Below, one piece after another: positions 51,848 through 61,492 of a DNA stretch of 64,000 nt (positions are counted from its first letter, which is position 1; each line of letters opens with the position of its first letter). Under the pieces are notes generated by a model. It was not told where the DNA came from. It saw nothing but the letters and a program-made list of their open reading frames with translations, and searched no databases. Location of the stretch: the NCBI GenBank assembly GCA_016124255.1, contig WGOB01000014.1:1-64000 (forward strand), in the 5' to 3' direction. Origin of the DNA: Alphaproteobacteria bacterium (lineage in GTDB: Bacteria > Pseudomonadota > Alphaproteobacteria > Caulobacterales > Aquidulcibacteraceae). A program made the position numbers and the translations under genes.

Positions 51848-52059
51848 TTGACGGCGGCTGATTGTCAAATCCGTCTGTGGGCGGGTGGCGAATATGGCGG
51901 AAAGGTTATGCGAAACGGGGCGTTAAGCCGGGGCTGCCATAAAACGCTCGGGTCGGGGTCGAGCGGCGCCAGAACGGCGGCCGCGCGCGCTCCGCACTGG
52001 GCATGTCGGGCGTTCCGCCTGATCAGACTTCAACGGGCAGAAGCCCCAAGGGCGAGCAG

Positions 52060-52923
52060 ATGTTTCCGATTATCGGGTTCTTGGTGATCCTGGGCATGGT
52101 GTTCGGCGGCTTCATGCTGGCCGGGGGCCATTTCGAAGTCATCCTCAAGGCCCTGCCGTTTGAAATGATGATGATCGGCGGCGCCGCAGTCGGCGCGATC
52201 ATCATCTCGAACGACATCAACACGCTCAAGGCCCTGGGCGGCGGCTTCGGTAAAGTGATGGGCGGCCCGAAATGGAAGAAGCAGGATTACCAGGATCTCC
52301 TGTCGCTGCTCTTCCAATTGACCAAGCTGATGAAGTCGAAGGGCGTCGTCGCGCTCGAGCCGCACATCGAAAAGCCCGATGAAAGCGCGATTTTTCAGAA
52401 GTATCCCAAACTGCTGAAGGATCATCACGTCACCTACTTCATCTGCGACACGCTGCGGATGATGACGATGAACCTCGACGATCCCCATCAGGTCGAGGAC
52501 ACGATGGAAAAGCAGCTGGAGAAGCACCACCACGAGGCGATGCGCCCTGCGCAAGCCTTGCAAAATACGGCTGATGCGCTGCCCGCGCTTGGGATCGTGG
52601 CGGCGGTGCTCGGCATCGTGAAGACCATGGGCGCGATCAACGAGCCGCCCGAGGTGCTGGGCCTGATGATCGGCAAGGCGCTGGTCGGCACCTTCCTGGG
52701 CGTCTTCCTGGCCTATTGCATGGTCGGGCCGATCGCCCAGCGGATGGCCGCAGCGATCGAAGAAGAGTCCCAGTTCTACAAAATCATCCGTGACGTTTTG
52801 GTCGCACACCTCCACGGCAATGCAGCGCAAGTGTCTGTCGAGATCGGTCGCGGCTCGATTCCGAGCGCAATGCAGCCTAGCTTTTCGCAGTTGGAAGAGG
52901 CTCTGGCTTCGGCCGAGGCGTAG
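52060..52923 (+). CDS. motA: flagellar motor stator protein MotA
   Basis: GGHFEVILKALPFEMMMIGGAAVGAIIISN; ALPALGIVAAVLGIVKTMG. Confidence 0.9.
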   Translation: MFPIIGFLVILGMVFGGFMLAGGHFEVILKALPFEMMMIGGAAVGAIIISNDINTLKALGGGFGKVMGGPKWKKQDYQDLLSLLFQLTKLMKSKGVVALEPHIEKPDESAIFQKYPKLLKDHHVTYFICDTLRMMTMNLDDPHQVEDTMEKQLEKHHHEAMRPAQALQNTADALPALGIVAAVLGIVKTMGAINEPPEVLGLMIGKALVGTFLGVFLAYCMVGPIAQRMAAAIEEESQFYKIIRDVLVAHLHGNAAQVSVEIGRGSIPSAMQPSFSQLEEALASAEA

Positions 52924-53162
52924 CGGAGGGTTCCCCTGCGGCGCCGCCCCGGAGCGCCAGAGCGGTGAAATTGTCCGCTGCGATCAGGCGATTGCGGCGC
53001 ATTGATCGGGGCGGCCTCAATCTTGGGCGCCGGCGCCCGCGCCCGCGACCTATGCAATTCTGCAGGCGTAGGTCGGGCTGCAGCGCTTGCCAATACGGTT
53101 AATCCCTGTCTATTTCTCACGCCGCGTTGAGACGATCAGCGCGTGGGACGAGGAAAAAACTC

Positions 53163-53390
53163 ATGACGAAGCTCAAACTGGCTCTGGCGGCGGGCGCCGC
53201 TGCTGCTCTTGCGTTCGGCGTCGCCGCTTGCGGCCAAACGGCGAAGGAAGACGCGGCTCCGGCGGAAGCCACCGAAGCGGCTCCGGCTGCGACCGAAGAA
53301 ACCGTGGCCCCGCCGGCTGGCGAAGCCATGGAAGGCGCGGAAGCGGCTGCGACTACGGAAGAAGCCGCTCCCATGGAAGAGAAGAAGTAA
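53163..53390 (+). CDS. small Ala/Glu-rich lipoprotein
   Basis: MTKLKLALAAGAAAALAFGVAACGQ lipobox, EAAPAATEE low-complexity tail; RBS GAGGA. Confidence 0.7.
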   Translation: MTKLKLALAAGAAAALAFGVAACGQTAKEDAAPAEATEAAPAATEETVAPPAGEAMEGAEAAATTEEAAPMEEKK

Positions 53391-53420
53391 GCTCTTCCCT
53401 CCGAATTCATTCGGACGACG

Positions 53421-53455
53421 ACGGGCCGCCCCGCGGGGCGGCCCGTTTTGTTTTG
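53421..53455 (+). terminator. Rho-independent terminator
   Basis: GGGCCGCCCCGCGGGGCGGCCC followed by GTTTTGTTTT. Confidence 0.85.
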
Positions 53456-53484
53456 CTGCGCCGCCGCTCCCGGTAAGCTGAGCC

Positions 53485-55347
53485 ATGCCGCGCCTGCCGG
53501 ATGCGCCGGATCTCGACTGGACCGAAGAAGGGACGCCGCGCGCGCGCCGCTTCGACGACGTCTATCATGCGCGCGGCGGCGGGCTTGCGGAATCGGAGGC
53601 CGTCTTCCTTGCAGGCTGTGGTTTGCCGGGCGCGTGGTCCGACCGGCGCACCTTCACCATCGTCGAACTCGGGTTCGGCGCAGGGCTGAACGCCCTGGCC
53701 GTGCATCGGCTCTGGCGCGAGACGCGTCCGCCCGGTGCGGTGCTGCACATGATGAGCATCGAGGCCGCGCCGATGCGCGCCGCCGATGCAGCCCGCGCCC
53801 ACGCCGCCTTTCCCGAGATCGCGGCGCTTTCGCAGGCGCTGATCGCCCGGTGGCCGGTGCGCGCATTCGGGGCGCAGCGGTTGTGGTTCGAGGCCGATGC
53901 GTTTGCGCTGACGGTGGTGCACGGCGACGTGGGCGCTGCGCTTGCGCAGCTGCCGGCGCGGGCGGATGCGATTTTCCTCGACGGGTTTGCGCCGGCGCGC
54001 AATCCGGCGATGTGGAGCGCGGACACGATCGCTGCGTTGGCGCGCATCGCCGCGCCTGGCGCGCGGATCGCGACCTACAGCGTCGCCGGCGATGTCCGAC
54101 GGGCGCTCGCTGCGCAGGGCTTCGCGGTGGAGAAAGCGCCCGGTTTCGGCGCAAAGCGGGAACGGCTGCAAGGGCGCTTCACCGGCGCGCCCACGATGCG
54201 CGCCGGTCTCTTTCCGACTGCGCCTTCGTCGGCGGGGCGCGTCGCCATCGTCGGCGCCGGGATCGCGGGCGCGTGCCTGGCGGATGCGCTGCGCCGGCGC
54301 GGGCGCGAGGTTGCGCTCATTTCCCGCGGCGACGACGGCGCCAGTTTCAACCGCGCCGCGCTCGTGGCGCCGCGCCTCGATCGGGATCCTGCGACGCCCG
54401 TCGCACGCCTGCACCTGAACGCTTTTATCGAGGCTGTCCGTTTCTACGAGGCGCGCGATGCGTTCGAAGCCCGCGGGGTGATCGAGTTTGCGCGCCCAGG
54501 GCTTGACGATCTCCTCGCTGATCCGCCGCTGCCTGAGGATTGGTTCGCGCGTGCGGCGGACGACGCGGCGCTGCATCGCCGCGCCGGCGTCATTGCGCCG
54601 CGGGCGGTGCTGGCGCGGCTGCTGGACGGGTGTGCGGTGCGGGCCGGCGCGGTCGCGTCCATCGCGCGCACCGCGAACGGCTGGCGGCTCTGCGATGCGG
54701 CCGGCGCCGCGATCATCGACGCGGCGAGCGTCGTCATCGCCAATGGCGCGGGGCTCGCGGCGTTTGCGCAGAGCGCATGGGCGCCGGTGCGCGCCGCGCG
54801 CGGTCAGCTGGAGTTCGCGCGCGGTGCGCGGATGGAAGGCGCGGTGATGAACGGCGCGTATGCGGCGCCATGCGCTGGCGGCGTCGTCTTCGGCGCCACC
54901 TTCGATCCCGTGGCGGCGGCGCATTGTCCGGAACCGGACGACGCATCGCGCGCGCGCAACCTCGCATCACTTGCGGCGCTTGCGCCGGCGACTCACGAAG
55001 AGGTGAGGGGCGCGATCATCGAGTCGCGCGCGAGCCTGCGCGCGACGACGCCGGACCGCTCACCTTTGTTAGGGTTAATGCCCGATTCAGCAGAGTGGCT
55101 GCGCGTTTACAAAGATATTGCGTTTGGGCGAACGCCGCGTGAAACGCCGCCGCCGCGTTTAGAGGGGCTTTACGCATTCGGCGGTTTGGGCGCGCGCGGC
55201 TTTACATTGGCCCCATTGCTTTCCGAGACCTTAGCGAGCGAGATGTGCGGGGAGCCGCGATCATTGGCTTGGGATGTTTTAGACGCGATCCATCCGGCAC
55301 GGTTTCTTCTGCGTAAGCTTAAGAGGCGAGAAAACATTCTCCTCTAG
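53485..55347 (+). CDS. mnmC: bifunctional tRNA mnm5s2U methyltransferase/FAD oxidoreductase
   Basis: DLDWTEEGTPRARRFDDVYHARGGGLAESEAVFL; LGFGAGLN; FAD motif VAIVGAGIAGACLADAL. Confidence 0.92.
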   Translation: MPRLPDAPDLDWTEEGTPRARRFDDVYHARGGGLAESEAVFLAGCGLPGAWSDRRTFTIVELGFGAGLNALAVHRLWRETRPPGAVLHMMSIEAAPMRAADAARAHAAFPEIAALSQALIARWPVRAFGAQRLWFEADAFALTVVHGDVGAALAQLPARADAIFLDGFAPARNPAMWSADTIAALARIAAPGARIATYSVAGDVRRALAAQGFAVEKAPGFGAKRERLQGRFTGAPTMRAGLFPTAPSSAGRVAIVGAGIAGACLADALRRRGREVALISRGDDGASFNRAALVAPRLDRDPATPVARLHLNAFIEAVRFYEARDAFEARGVIEFARPGLDDLLADPPLPEDWFARAADDAALHRRAGVIAPRAVLARLLDGCAVRAGAVASIARTANGWRLCDAAGAAIIDAASVVIANGAGLAAFAQSAWAPVRAARGQLEFARGARMEGAVMNGAYAAPCAGGVVFGATFDPVAAAHCPEPDDASRARNLASLAALAPATHEEVRGAIIESRASLRATTPDRSPLLGLMPDSAEWLRVYKDIAFGRTPRETPPPRLEGLYAFGGLGARGFTLAPLLSETLASEMCGEPRSLAWDVLDAIHPARFLLRKLKRRENILL

Positions 55348-55357
55348 ATCGACGTTC

Positions 55358-56209
55358 ATGGCGCATGACGGCTTTCTTCGTGTTTCGCAGTGCGAGGCGG
55401 CGCTCGCTGATGCGACGCTCGATCTGCCGTTCCGCAGCGCGCTCAAGATTGCGCCGGCGCAGGCGCGGGCCGATGTGCTCGGGATCGCCTATGCGTCGCT
55501 GACGCAGCACGGCGCGACCAAGGCGATCGAAGCACGCGCGCTTTCAAGCGGCGCGTTCGCTTACGCGACGTGCGTCACGACCCACGACGCGGTAGCGCTC
55601 GATGCCGAGCCGGCCGACCGCGCGCCGCTTTACGCCGACGCGTGGCTCACGCTCAACGCCAGCGGCGCGATCGCGGCGGCCGCGCGCGTCGGCGGCGTGT
55701 CGCTGCACCGCATCGATCCGACGGCGATGATCGAGATGCTGCTCCGCGCCGGGGTGGACCGCGACGAGCGCATCTGCATCATCGGGGGGGAGGCCGGCGA
55801 GATCGCCGCCATCGCCGCGCGGTTCAAGCTCAACAATGTGCATTGGCGCCCGCTCTCTTCTTTTGGGCATCGCAAGAGCGCACGTGTGGACGCCGCCGCC
55901 CAGCACGTCGCCAAGACGCGCGCGCGGCTGAGCATCATCGATGCCGCCGAGGGGGAGGGCGAACGCATCGCCCGAGCCGCCATGCTGCGCGGCGATGCGA
56001 TCGGTGTGGGCGTTTGCGCGGCAGGCGTTCTTCGAACGCTGGTGGAGCGCCCCGGCTTTCGCGTGCGTATCGGCGCTGCGCTGCGCAACGCGCGCCAGGG
56101 CGTTCGCCTGACGCCGGCGTGGTTCTATTGGCTCTGCGCGCGCTGGGCGGACTGGACCGCGTCGAGTTCTGCGCGGATGGCGCGCTGGGCGGCTTCGTCC
56201 AGCCGGTAG
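55358..56209 (+). CDS. divergent WecG/TagA-like glycosyltransferase (tentative)
   Basis: ADAWLTLNASG...GGVSLHRIDPTAMIEMLL...ICIIGGEAGEIAAIAARF resembles a diverged GT26 layout. Confidence 0.4.
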   Translation: MAHDGFLRVSQCEAALADATLDLPFRSALKIAPAQARADVLGIAYASLTQHGATKAIEARALSSGAFAYATCVTTHDAVALDAEPADRAPLYADAWLTLNASGAIAAAARVGGVSLHRIDPTAMIEMLLRAGVDRDERICIIGGEAGEIAAIAARFKLNNVHWRPLSSFGHRKSARVDAAAQHVAKTRARLSIIDAAEGEGERIARAAMLRGDAIGVGVCAAGVLRTLVERPGFRVRIGAALRNARQGVRLTPAWFYWLCARWADWTASSSARMARWAASSSR

Positions 56210-57531
56210 ATTCGCAGCGACACGGCAGCAACGAGGAAGATCACGGCCGGCGCTATGATGAACATCGCGTCGAGCGCGGCCATCGCCTCGGGCGAATTGT
56301 TCCCTCTGAGCTCGGTCTGGAAGCCATAGAATGCGAGTACGGCGTAGGTGATCGGGCCGGTCGCCAAGCCAACCTTCGAGGTGATCAGAAGGATGCTGTT
56401 GAACAGGCCTGCGCGCGCACGTCCGGTCTTCAGCCGGTCGGCGTCGATCACGTCGGCGAGCATGGCGCGCAGGAGCATGTTGCTTGCGCCCTGGTGCAGC
56501 CCGGCGATCGCCATCAGGATCAGCGCGGGAACAAATGCGCCCTCGGGGATCAGCGGGATGCAGAGCGTGATCACGGCGGCGTAGAGACATGCGCATTGCA
56601 GCGAGCGGTGCTTGCCGATCCGCTTGCCAAGCGTCATCCAGATCGGCACGCCGAGCACGCCGGAGACGAAGTAGACGAACAACAGGATCTGCGCCTGCGT
56701 CTCGAAGCCGAGCGCGTACTGGAAGTAGAACAGGAACAGTCCGCCTGAGACGCCCTGCGCGATCCCGAACAGGAGATCGGGCAAGAGTACGCCGCGAAGG
56801 TGCTTGTTGCTGAAGATGGCGCCGAGCGCGAGCCTAAGACTGATCTTCTCGTGAACGGGAATGTCCGGCTCGCGGACCGCGAAGACGGCGATCAGCACGG
56901 CGATGGGGAGCGTGATCAGGATCGTCCAGCCCATGACGTGGACGGCGTCGGCGTCGTCGCCCAGGCCGGCGTAGGTGACGATGCCAGGTAGGAGCAAGAT
57001 CAGCGTCGCGCCGATCATTGCCGCAATCTGCACGCCGCCGAGCACATTGGTGCGTCCGTGATAATCGGCGCGTAATTCGCTCGCCCAGCCCAGGTGTGCG
57101 ATGATCATCACCGCAAACATCGCGTAGAGCGTGAAGATCGTGGCGGCGAGCCCAAACACGTTCACGCCGGGGCCGACGCCGATGAACGCCAGCCAGACCG
57201 CAAACATCAGGATCGGCGTGGACAGGATCATCCAGAGCTTGCGCCGTCCGATCCGCGCGCGCGTGCGATCCTGCCACTCGCCGAGCAGGGGATCGATGAC
57301 GATGTCGAGCGCGCGCGCGGCGAGGAAGAGTGCGGAGACGACTTCGAGGGGAATGCCAAGCTGCGCGGCGTAATAGGGCGGCAGGAAGACGATTGGCGGC
57401 AGGCCGAGTGCGCCGAGCGGGCCATGCGGCAGCGCGAACAAGGTCAGTTCGAAGCGGCGCGGCTTCGGTGCGCGCTGCTGCGCGGGGTCGGGGCTTGCCG
57501 CAGCGGGCGCGTCCTGGCTGATGTCGGCCAT
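56125..57531 (-). CDS. MFS/GPH-family (MelB-like) transporter
   Basis: LFLAARALDIVIDPLLGEWQDRTRARIGRRKLWMI. Confidence 0.9.
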   Translation of the reverse strand: MADISQDAPAAASPDPAQQRAPKPRRFELTLFALPHGPLGALGLPPIVFLPPYYAAQLGIPLEVVSALFLAARALDIVIDPLLGEWQDRTRARIGRRKLWMILSTPILMFAVWLAFIGVGPGVNVFGLAATIFTLYAMFAVMIIAHLGWASELRADYHGRTNVLGGVQIAAMIGATLILLLPGIVTYAGLGDDADAVHVMGWTILITLPIAVLIAVFAVREPDIPVHEKISLRLALGAIFSNKHLRGVLLPDLLFGIAQGVSGGLFLFYFQYALGFETQAQILLFVYFVSGVLGVPIWMTLGKRIGKHRSLQCACLYAAVITLCIPLIPEGAFVPALILMAIAGLHQGASNMLLRAMLADVIDADRLKTGRARAGLFNSILLITSKVGLATGPITYAVLAFYGFQTELRGNNSPEAMAALDAMFIIAPAVIFLVAAVSLRIYRLDEAAQRAIRAELDAVQSAQRAQSQ

Positions 57532-57540
57532 CGGCCCTCC

Positions 57541-58572
57541 TTATGCGCGTTGCTGCTGGGCGGCGCGGCGGCGCCGCGCCATCTCCTCGGCGGCGTCGCC
57601 ATAGGTGTGGCCGAGCACGGCGTGCGGCTTGTAGGGCGCTTCGAGCGCCGCGATCTCATCGGGCTCAAGCGCGATCTCGACGGCGGCGACGGCGTCTTCG
57701 ATGTGGCTCACTTTTGTGGCGCCGATGATCGGCGCGCTGATCGCCGATTTCGACAGCATCCAGGCGATGGCGATCTGCGCCATCGGCACGCCGCGGCGCT
57801 CCGCGATCGCGCGGACGGCGTCAACCACGTCGAAATCATCCTCGCGATACATCGCCGCCACCGCATCGCTCGCGGCGCGTTTGGACTCGCCCCCGCCTTC
57901 GCGCTTGCGGTTTCCAGCAAGGAAGCCCCGCGCCAACGGACTCCACGGGATGACGCCGACGCCCTCGCTTTCGCAGAGCGGGAGCATCTCGCGTTCCTCC
58001 TCGCGGTAGATCAGATTGTAATGGTCCTGCATGCTGCGAAACTGGGCGAGGCCGTTCGCGCGCTGGTGCGCCAGCATCTTCATGAATTGCCAAGCGTACA
58101 TCGAGGAAGCGCCGATATAGAGCGCCTTGCCGGCACGCACGACGCCGTCGAGTGCATCGAGCAATTCCTCCATCGGCGTATAAGGATCGAGCCGGTGAAT
58201 CTGGTAGAGATCCACATAATCTAGGCCGAGGCGCTTCAGCGACGCATCGATTGCGTGGGTGATGTGCTTCTTGGACAGGCCGCGCTGATTGGGCCGATCC
58301 CCCATCGGAAAATAGACTTTGGTCGCGATCACGACGTCGTCGCGCGGGACGTCCCGCAACAGGCGCCCGGTGATCTCTTCGCTCACGCCGATCGAATAGA
58401 CGTCGGCCGTATCGAAGAAGTTGACGCCAAGATCGAGCGCCTTCTTGACGTGCACGCGGGCGTCGTCTTCAGACAGGACCCAGGGCTGCCAATTCGGCGA
58501 GCCGTAGCTCATCATGCCGAGGCAGATGCGCGAAACCTTCAATCCGGACGCGCCGAGCCGGCCGTATCGCAT
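57541..58572 (-). CDS. aldo/keto reductase
   Basis: MRYGRLGASGLKVSRICLGMMSYG; LGVNFFDTADVYSIGVSEE; DYVDLYQIHRLDP. Confidence 0.93.
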   Translation of the reverse strand: MRYGRLGASGLKVSRICLGMMSYGSPNWQPWVLSEDDARVHVKKALDLGVNFFDTADVYSIGVSEEITGRLLRDVPRDDVVIATKVYFPMGDRPNQRGLSKKHITHAIDASLKRLGLDYVDLYQIHRLDPYTPMEELLDALDGVVRAGKALYIGASSMYAWQFMKMLAHQRANGLAQFRSMQDHYNLIYREEEREMLPLCESEGVGVIPWSPLARGFLAGNRKREGGGESKRAASDAVAAMYREDDFDVVDAVRAIAERRGVPMAQIAIAWMLSKSAISAPIIGATKVSHIEDAVAAVEIALEPDEIAALEAPYKPHAVLGHTYGDAAEEMARRRRAAQQQRA

Positions 58573-58594
58573 GAGGAGCGTCTCCCTGTTTGGG

Positions 58595-58629
58595 CGATGT
58601 TGACAGGTCGAGGTCATCTGTCAACATCG
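58595..58629. promoter_or_regulatory. inverted repeat CGATGTTGACAG-N11-CTGTCAACATCG
   Basis: Perfect 12-bp arms in the AKR/TetR divergent region. Confidence 0.85.
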
Positions 58630-58634
58630 CTTCC

Positions 58635-59222
58635 ATGGGCGCCACCAGACAACGCATCCTGGAAGCGGCGATCACTGCGGCGCGACGCGACGGGCATCGG
58701 CGTTCGTCGGTGGAGGAGATCGCGCACGCCGCCGGCATCACGCGCCAGGCGCTCTACCGTCATTTTCCCACCAAAGACGACCTTTTCCGCGCGTCGGCGG
58801 CTTTGCTGCATGAGCGTGCGCTGGCCGCCGCGGCGGCGCAGACGTCCAAGGGGGTCGGCATGGACGCCATCTTCGCAACGCTGCATGCGCGGTATGATTA
58901 CATCATCGCCACAATCGAAGGCACGCATGCGCAGGAGCTTATCGAGGAGAGTTCGCGGCTCTGCCCGGACATCTCCGATCGATCGGTCCGGCGGTTCGAG
59001 GCGCTCCTTTGCGATGCCGTCGAGGCGCAGCGGCGCGCAGGCCGACTGGCTTTGCGTCCCGGGCTGACGCCGCGCACGCTGGCGCAAACGCTGATGGCTG
59101 CGGCGCGTGGGGTCAAGAGCGCGCATCCGGCGCCGTCGCGGCGCCAATTCAAGACCGCGCTGCGGAGAATTGTTGATCTGATCCTTGCCGGCGCGGCGAG
59201 CGAGCCGCGCCTGCGCCGGTGA
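58635..59222 (+). CDS. TetR-family transcriptional regulator
   Basis: RQRILEAAITAARRDGHRRSSVEEIAHAAGITRQALYRHFPTKDDLF. Confidence 0.92.
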   Translation: MGATRQRILEAAITAARRDGHRRSSVEEIAHAAGITRQALYRHFPTKDDLFRASAALLHERALAAAAAQTSKGVGMDAIFATLHARYDYIIATIEGTHAQELIEESSRLCPDISDRSVRRFEALLCDAVEAQRRAGRLALRPGLTPRTLAQTLMAAARGVKSAHPAPSRRQFKTALRRIVDLILAGAASEPRLRR

Positions 59223-59238
59223 GCACGGGCTGTTCGCG

Positions 59239-60027
59239 TTACGCCGCGCGCAGCGCCTTCTGCAGCAGCGGCAGCAGGCGCTCATTGGCGGCGAGCACGG
59301 ATCCCGTCTGCATGAGATCGCCGCCGTCGATCTCGGTCGCGAAGCCGCCGGCCTCGCGCACGATCACCGCGCCGGCGGCGATGTCCCAAGGCTTCAGGTC
59401 GCGCTCCCAGAAGCCGTCGAGGCGTCCGGCCGCCACATAGGCGAGATCGAGCGAGGCGGCGCCCCAACGGCGGACGCCGGCGACATTCGGCGCGACGCTC
59501 GCCACCTCCGCTATGCTCTTGTCGATGCCCGGCTTGCCATGGAACGGGATGCCGGTGGCGATCACCGACTGCCTGAGTTCCGTGCGCGCGGCCACGCGGA
59601 GGCGGCGATCGTTGAGCCAGGCGCCGGCGCCTTTCTCCGCCCAGAACAATTCGTCCTTGGCCACGTCGTAGATGACGCCGGCGACCAGCGCGCCCTCGCG
59701 CTCGAGCGCGATCGAGATCGCCCAGTGCGGCAGCCCGTGCAGGAAATTGAGCGTTCCGTCGAGCGGGTCGATGATGAAGCGGTTGGTCCGGTCGGTGCCG
59801 TCGACGACACCGCGCTCCTCCATCAGGAATCCATATCCCGGACGCGCTTTCGACAATTCCTCGAACAGCGTCTTTTCCGCCTTCAGGTCCGCGGCGGAGA
59901 CGAAGTCCGCCGGGCCCTTCTTCGACACCTGCAGGTGCTCCACCTCGCCGAAATCGCGCGAGAGGCTGCGGCCGGCTTTACGCGCGGCGGCGATCATCAC
60001 CGTGATGAGGGCGGAGGTCTGGGGCAT
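59239..60027 (-). CDS. inositol monophosphatase family protein
   Basis: DPLDGTLNFLHGLPHWAISIAL; KPWDIAAGAVIVREAGG. Confidence 0.92.
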   Translation of the reverse strand: MPQTSALITVMIAAARKAGRSLSRDFGEVEHLQVSKKGPADFVSAADLKAEKTLFEELSKARPGYGFLMEERGVVDGTDRTNRFIIDPLDGTLNFLHGLPHWAISIALEREGALVAGVIYDVAKDELFWAEKGAGAWLNDRRLRVAARTELRQSVIATGIPFHGKPGIDKSIAEVASVAPNVAGVRRWGAASLDLAYVAAGRLDGFWERDLKPWDIAAGAVIVREAGGFATEIDGGDLMQTGSVLAANERLLPLLQKALRAA

Positions 60028-60095
60028 CGCGACGTGTCGAAAGAGCTAGGGGCGCGGAGGTAACAGCGGCGGCGCCGCTCTGCAAGCGCGCGCAT

Positions 60096-60728
60096 TTAGG
60101 AGGCGGCGTCGAAGAGGGCGTTGAAGCGACGCACCGCCTCGCCCGCGCCGTCCGGATAGGCCCAGACGCCGGCGGAGACCGCCAGGAAATCCGCGCCGGC
60201 GGCGATCAGGGGCGCGGCGTTCTCGGATGTGATCCCACCGATGGCGACGCACGGGATCTCCATCGTCTCCTGCCAGACGGAGAGGAGCTCGGGATCGGCC
60301 TGCGTCTTGGGCGATTTCGTCTCCGTCGTATAGAACGCGCCGAACGCGACATAATCCGCGCCCGCTTCCGCCGCTTCGTACGCGAGGTGCAGCGAGTCAT
60401 GGCAGGTGACGCCGATCGTCTTGTCGGCGCCGAGAATCGCGCGCGCCTGTGCGTAGGGCGCATCCTCCTGGCCGATATGCACCCCGTCCGCGCCGCAACT
60501 GAGCGCCAGGTCAGGGCGGTCGTTCATGACGAACGCGACGCCGGCTTCCTGCACCAGCGGAAGGAGGCGCCGCGCGACAGCGAGAACCTCCGCATCCGGA
60601 CGATCCTTCACCCGCAGCTGGTAGGCCGCGACATCGCCCGCGCCGAGCGCGGCTTCGAGGTCGCGCGCATGCGCCTCAACATCGAAGGCCGGCGGCGAAA
60701 TCAGATAGAGGCGCGTGCGCTCTCTCAC
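60096..60728 (-). CDS. thiE: thiamine-phosphate synthase
   Basis: [44 protein letters not shown] start. Confidence 0.88.
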   Translation of the reverse strand: MRERTRLYLISPPAFDVEAHARDLEAALGAGDVAAYQLRVKDRPDAEVLAVARRLLPLVQEAGVAFVMNDRPDLALSCGADGVHIGQEDAPYAQARAILGADKTIGVTCHDSLHLAYEAAEAGADYVAFGAFYTTETKSPKTQADPELLSVWQETMEIPCVAIGGITSENAAPLIAAGADFLAVSAGVWAYPDGAGEAVRRFNALFDAAS

Positions 60729-61492
60729 GGCGCGCTGAACGTCAGCGTCGCGAAATCGCTGGTGAATCGTGCGCCCGGCGCGGCGGGCGGGCGCAAGATC
60801 ACCGCCGAGAGCAGCGCCGGACCGTGCACGTCCGCCGGCAATTCGATGCGCCCTTCCGCGTCCGCGCGCATCTCGATGCGCCGGCGGTCCAAAGTTGTGA
60901 GCGCAACGTGCTGGTCCGCCGCCGGCGCGCCATGCGCGAGCAGCTGAAACCGCCGCAGCGAAACGCCGCCGCGGTCGACGAACGCGATGAACTCGAGCGC
61001 ATGGCCGAGAGGACGGCCCGCTTCGGCGTCGAGCCTCTGGCAAGGCGCGGCGCAGAGGATCGTCTTGACATACTTGGTGTAGGTTTCCGGCATCGCGCGC
61101 GGCGCCGGCAAGGCTTCGTATGCGGCCCGCGCTGCGGCTGAGACGCCAATCTCCGCGAAGTAGTGCGAGATTTCCTCAGGCCCGACATCGATATCGAGCG
61201 GGCTGAACGCGACGCCCAAAACCTGCACGCCCGCAAGCCGCGGCGCGAACGCAAAGCGCAGTGCGTCAGGCCCTCGCCCGCGCAGCACAAGTCCATCGCT
61301 CGCCTGTGCGATGCGGTCCGCGGACGGGCCGTAGTCGAGATCGGGGAACGCCGCGGTGCTGGAGAGCGCCAGCGACACGTTCTCACCCGGCGCTGCGGCA
61401 AAAGCCGAAGGCCACAGGAAGGTATCGTGCGCGCTCGCGGGCAGCGCGAACGCGCACGACAGCGCGAGGGCGGCGAGCGCGCGCCTGATCAC
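60725..61492 (-). CDS. DUF4198-like exported protein
   Basis: Signal peptide [31 protein letters not shown] start. Confidence 0.78.
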   Translation of the reverse strand: MIRRALAALALSCAFALPASAHDTFLWPSAFAAAPGENVSLALSSTAAFPDLDYGPSADRIAQASDGLVLRGRGPDALRFAFAPRLAGVQVLGVAFSPLDIDVGPEEISHYFAEIGVSAAARAAYEALPAPRAMPETYTKYVKTILCAAPCQRLDAEAGRPLGHALEFIAFVDRGGVSLRRFQLLAHGAPAADQHVALTTLDRRRIEMRADAEGRIELPADVHGPALLSAVILRPPAAPGARFTSDFATLTFSAP

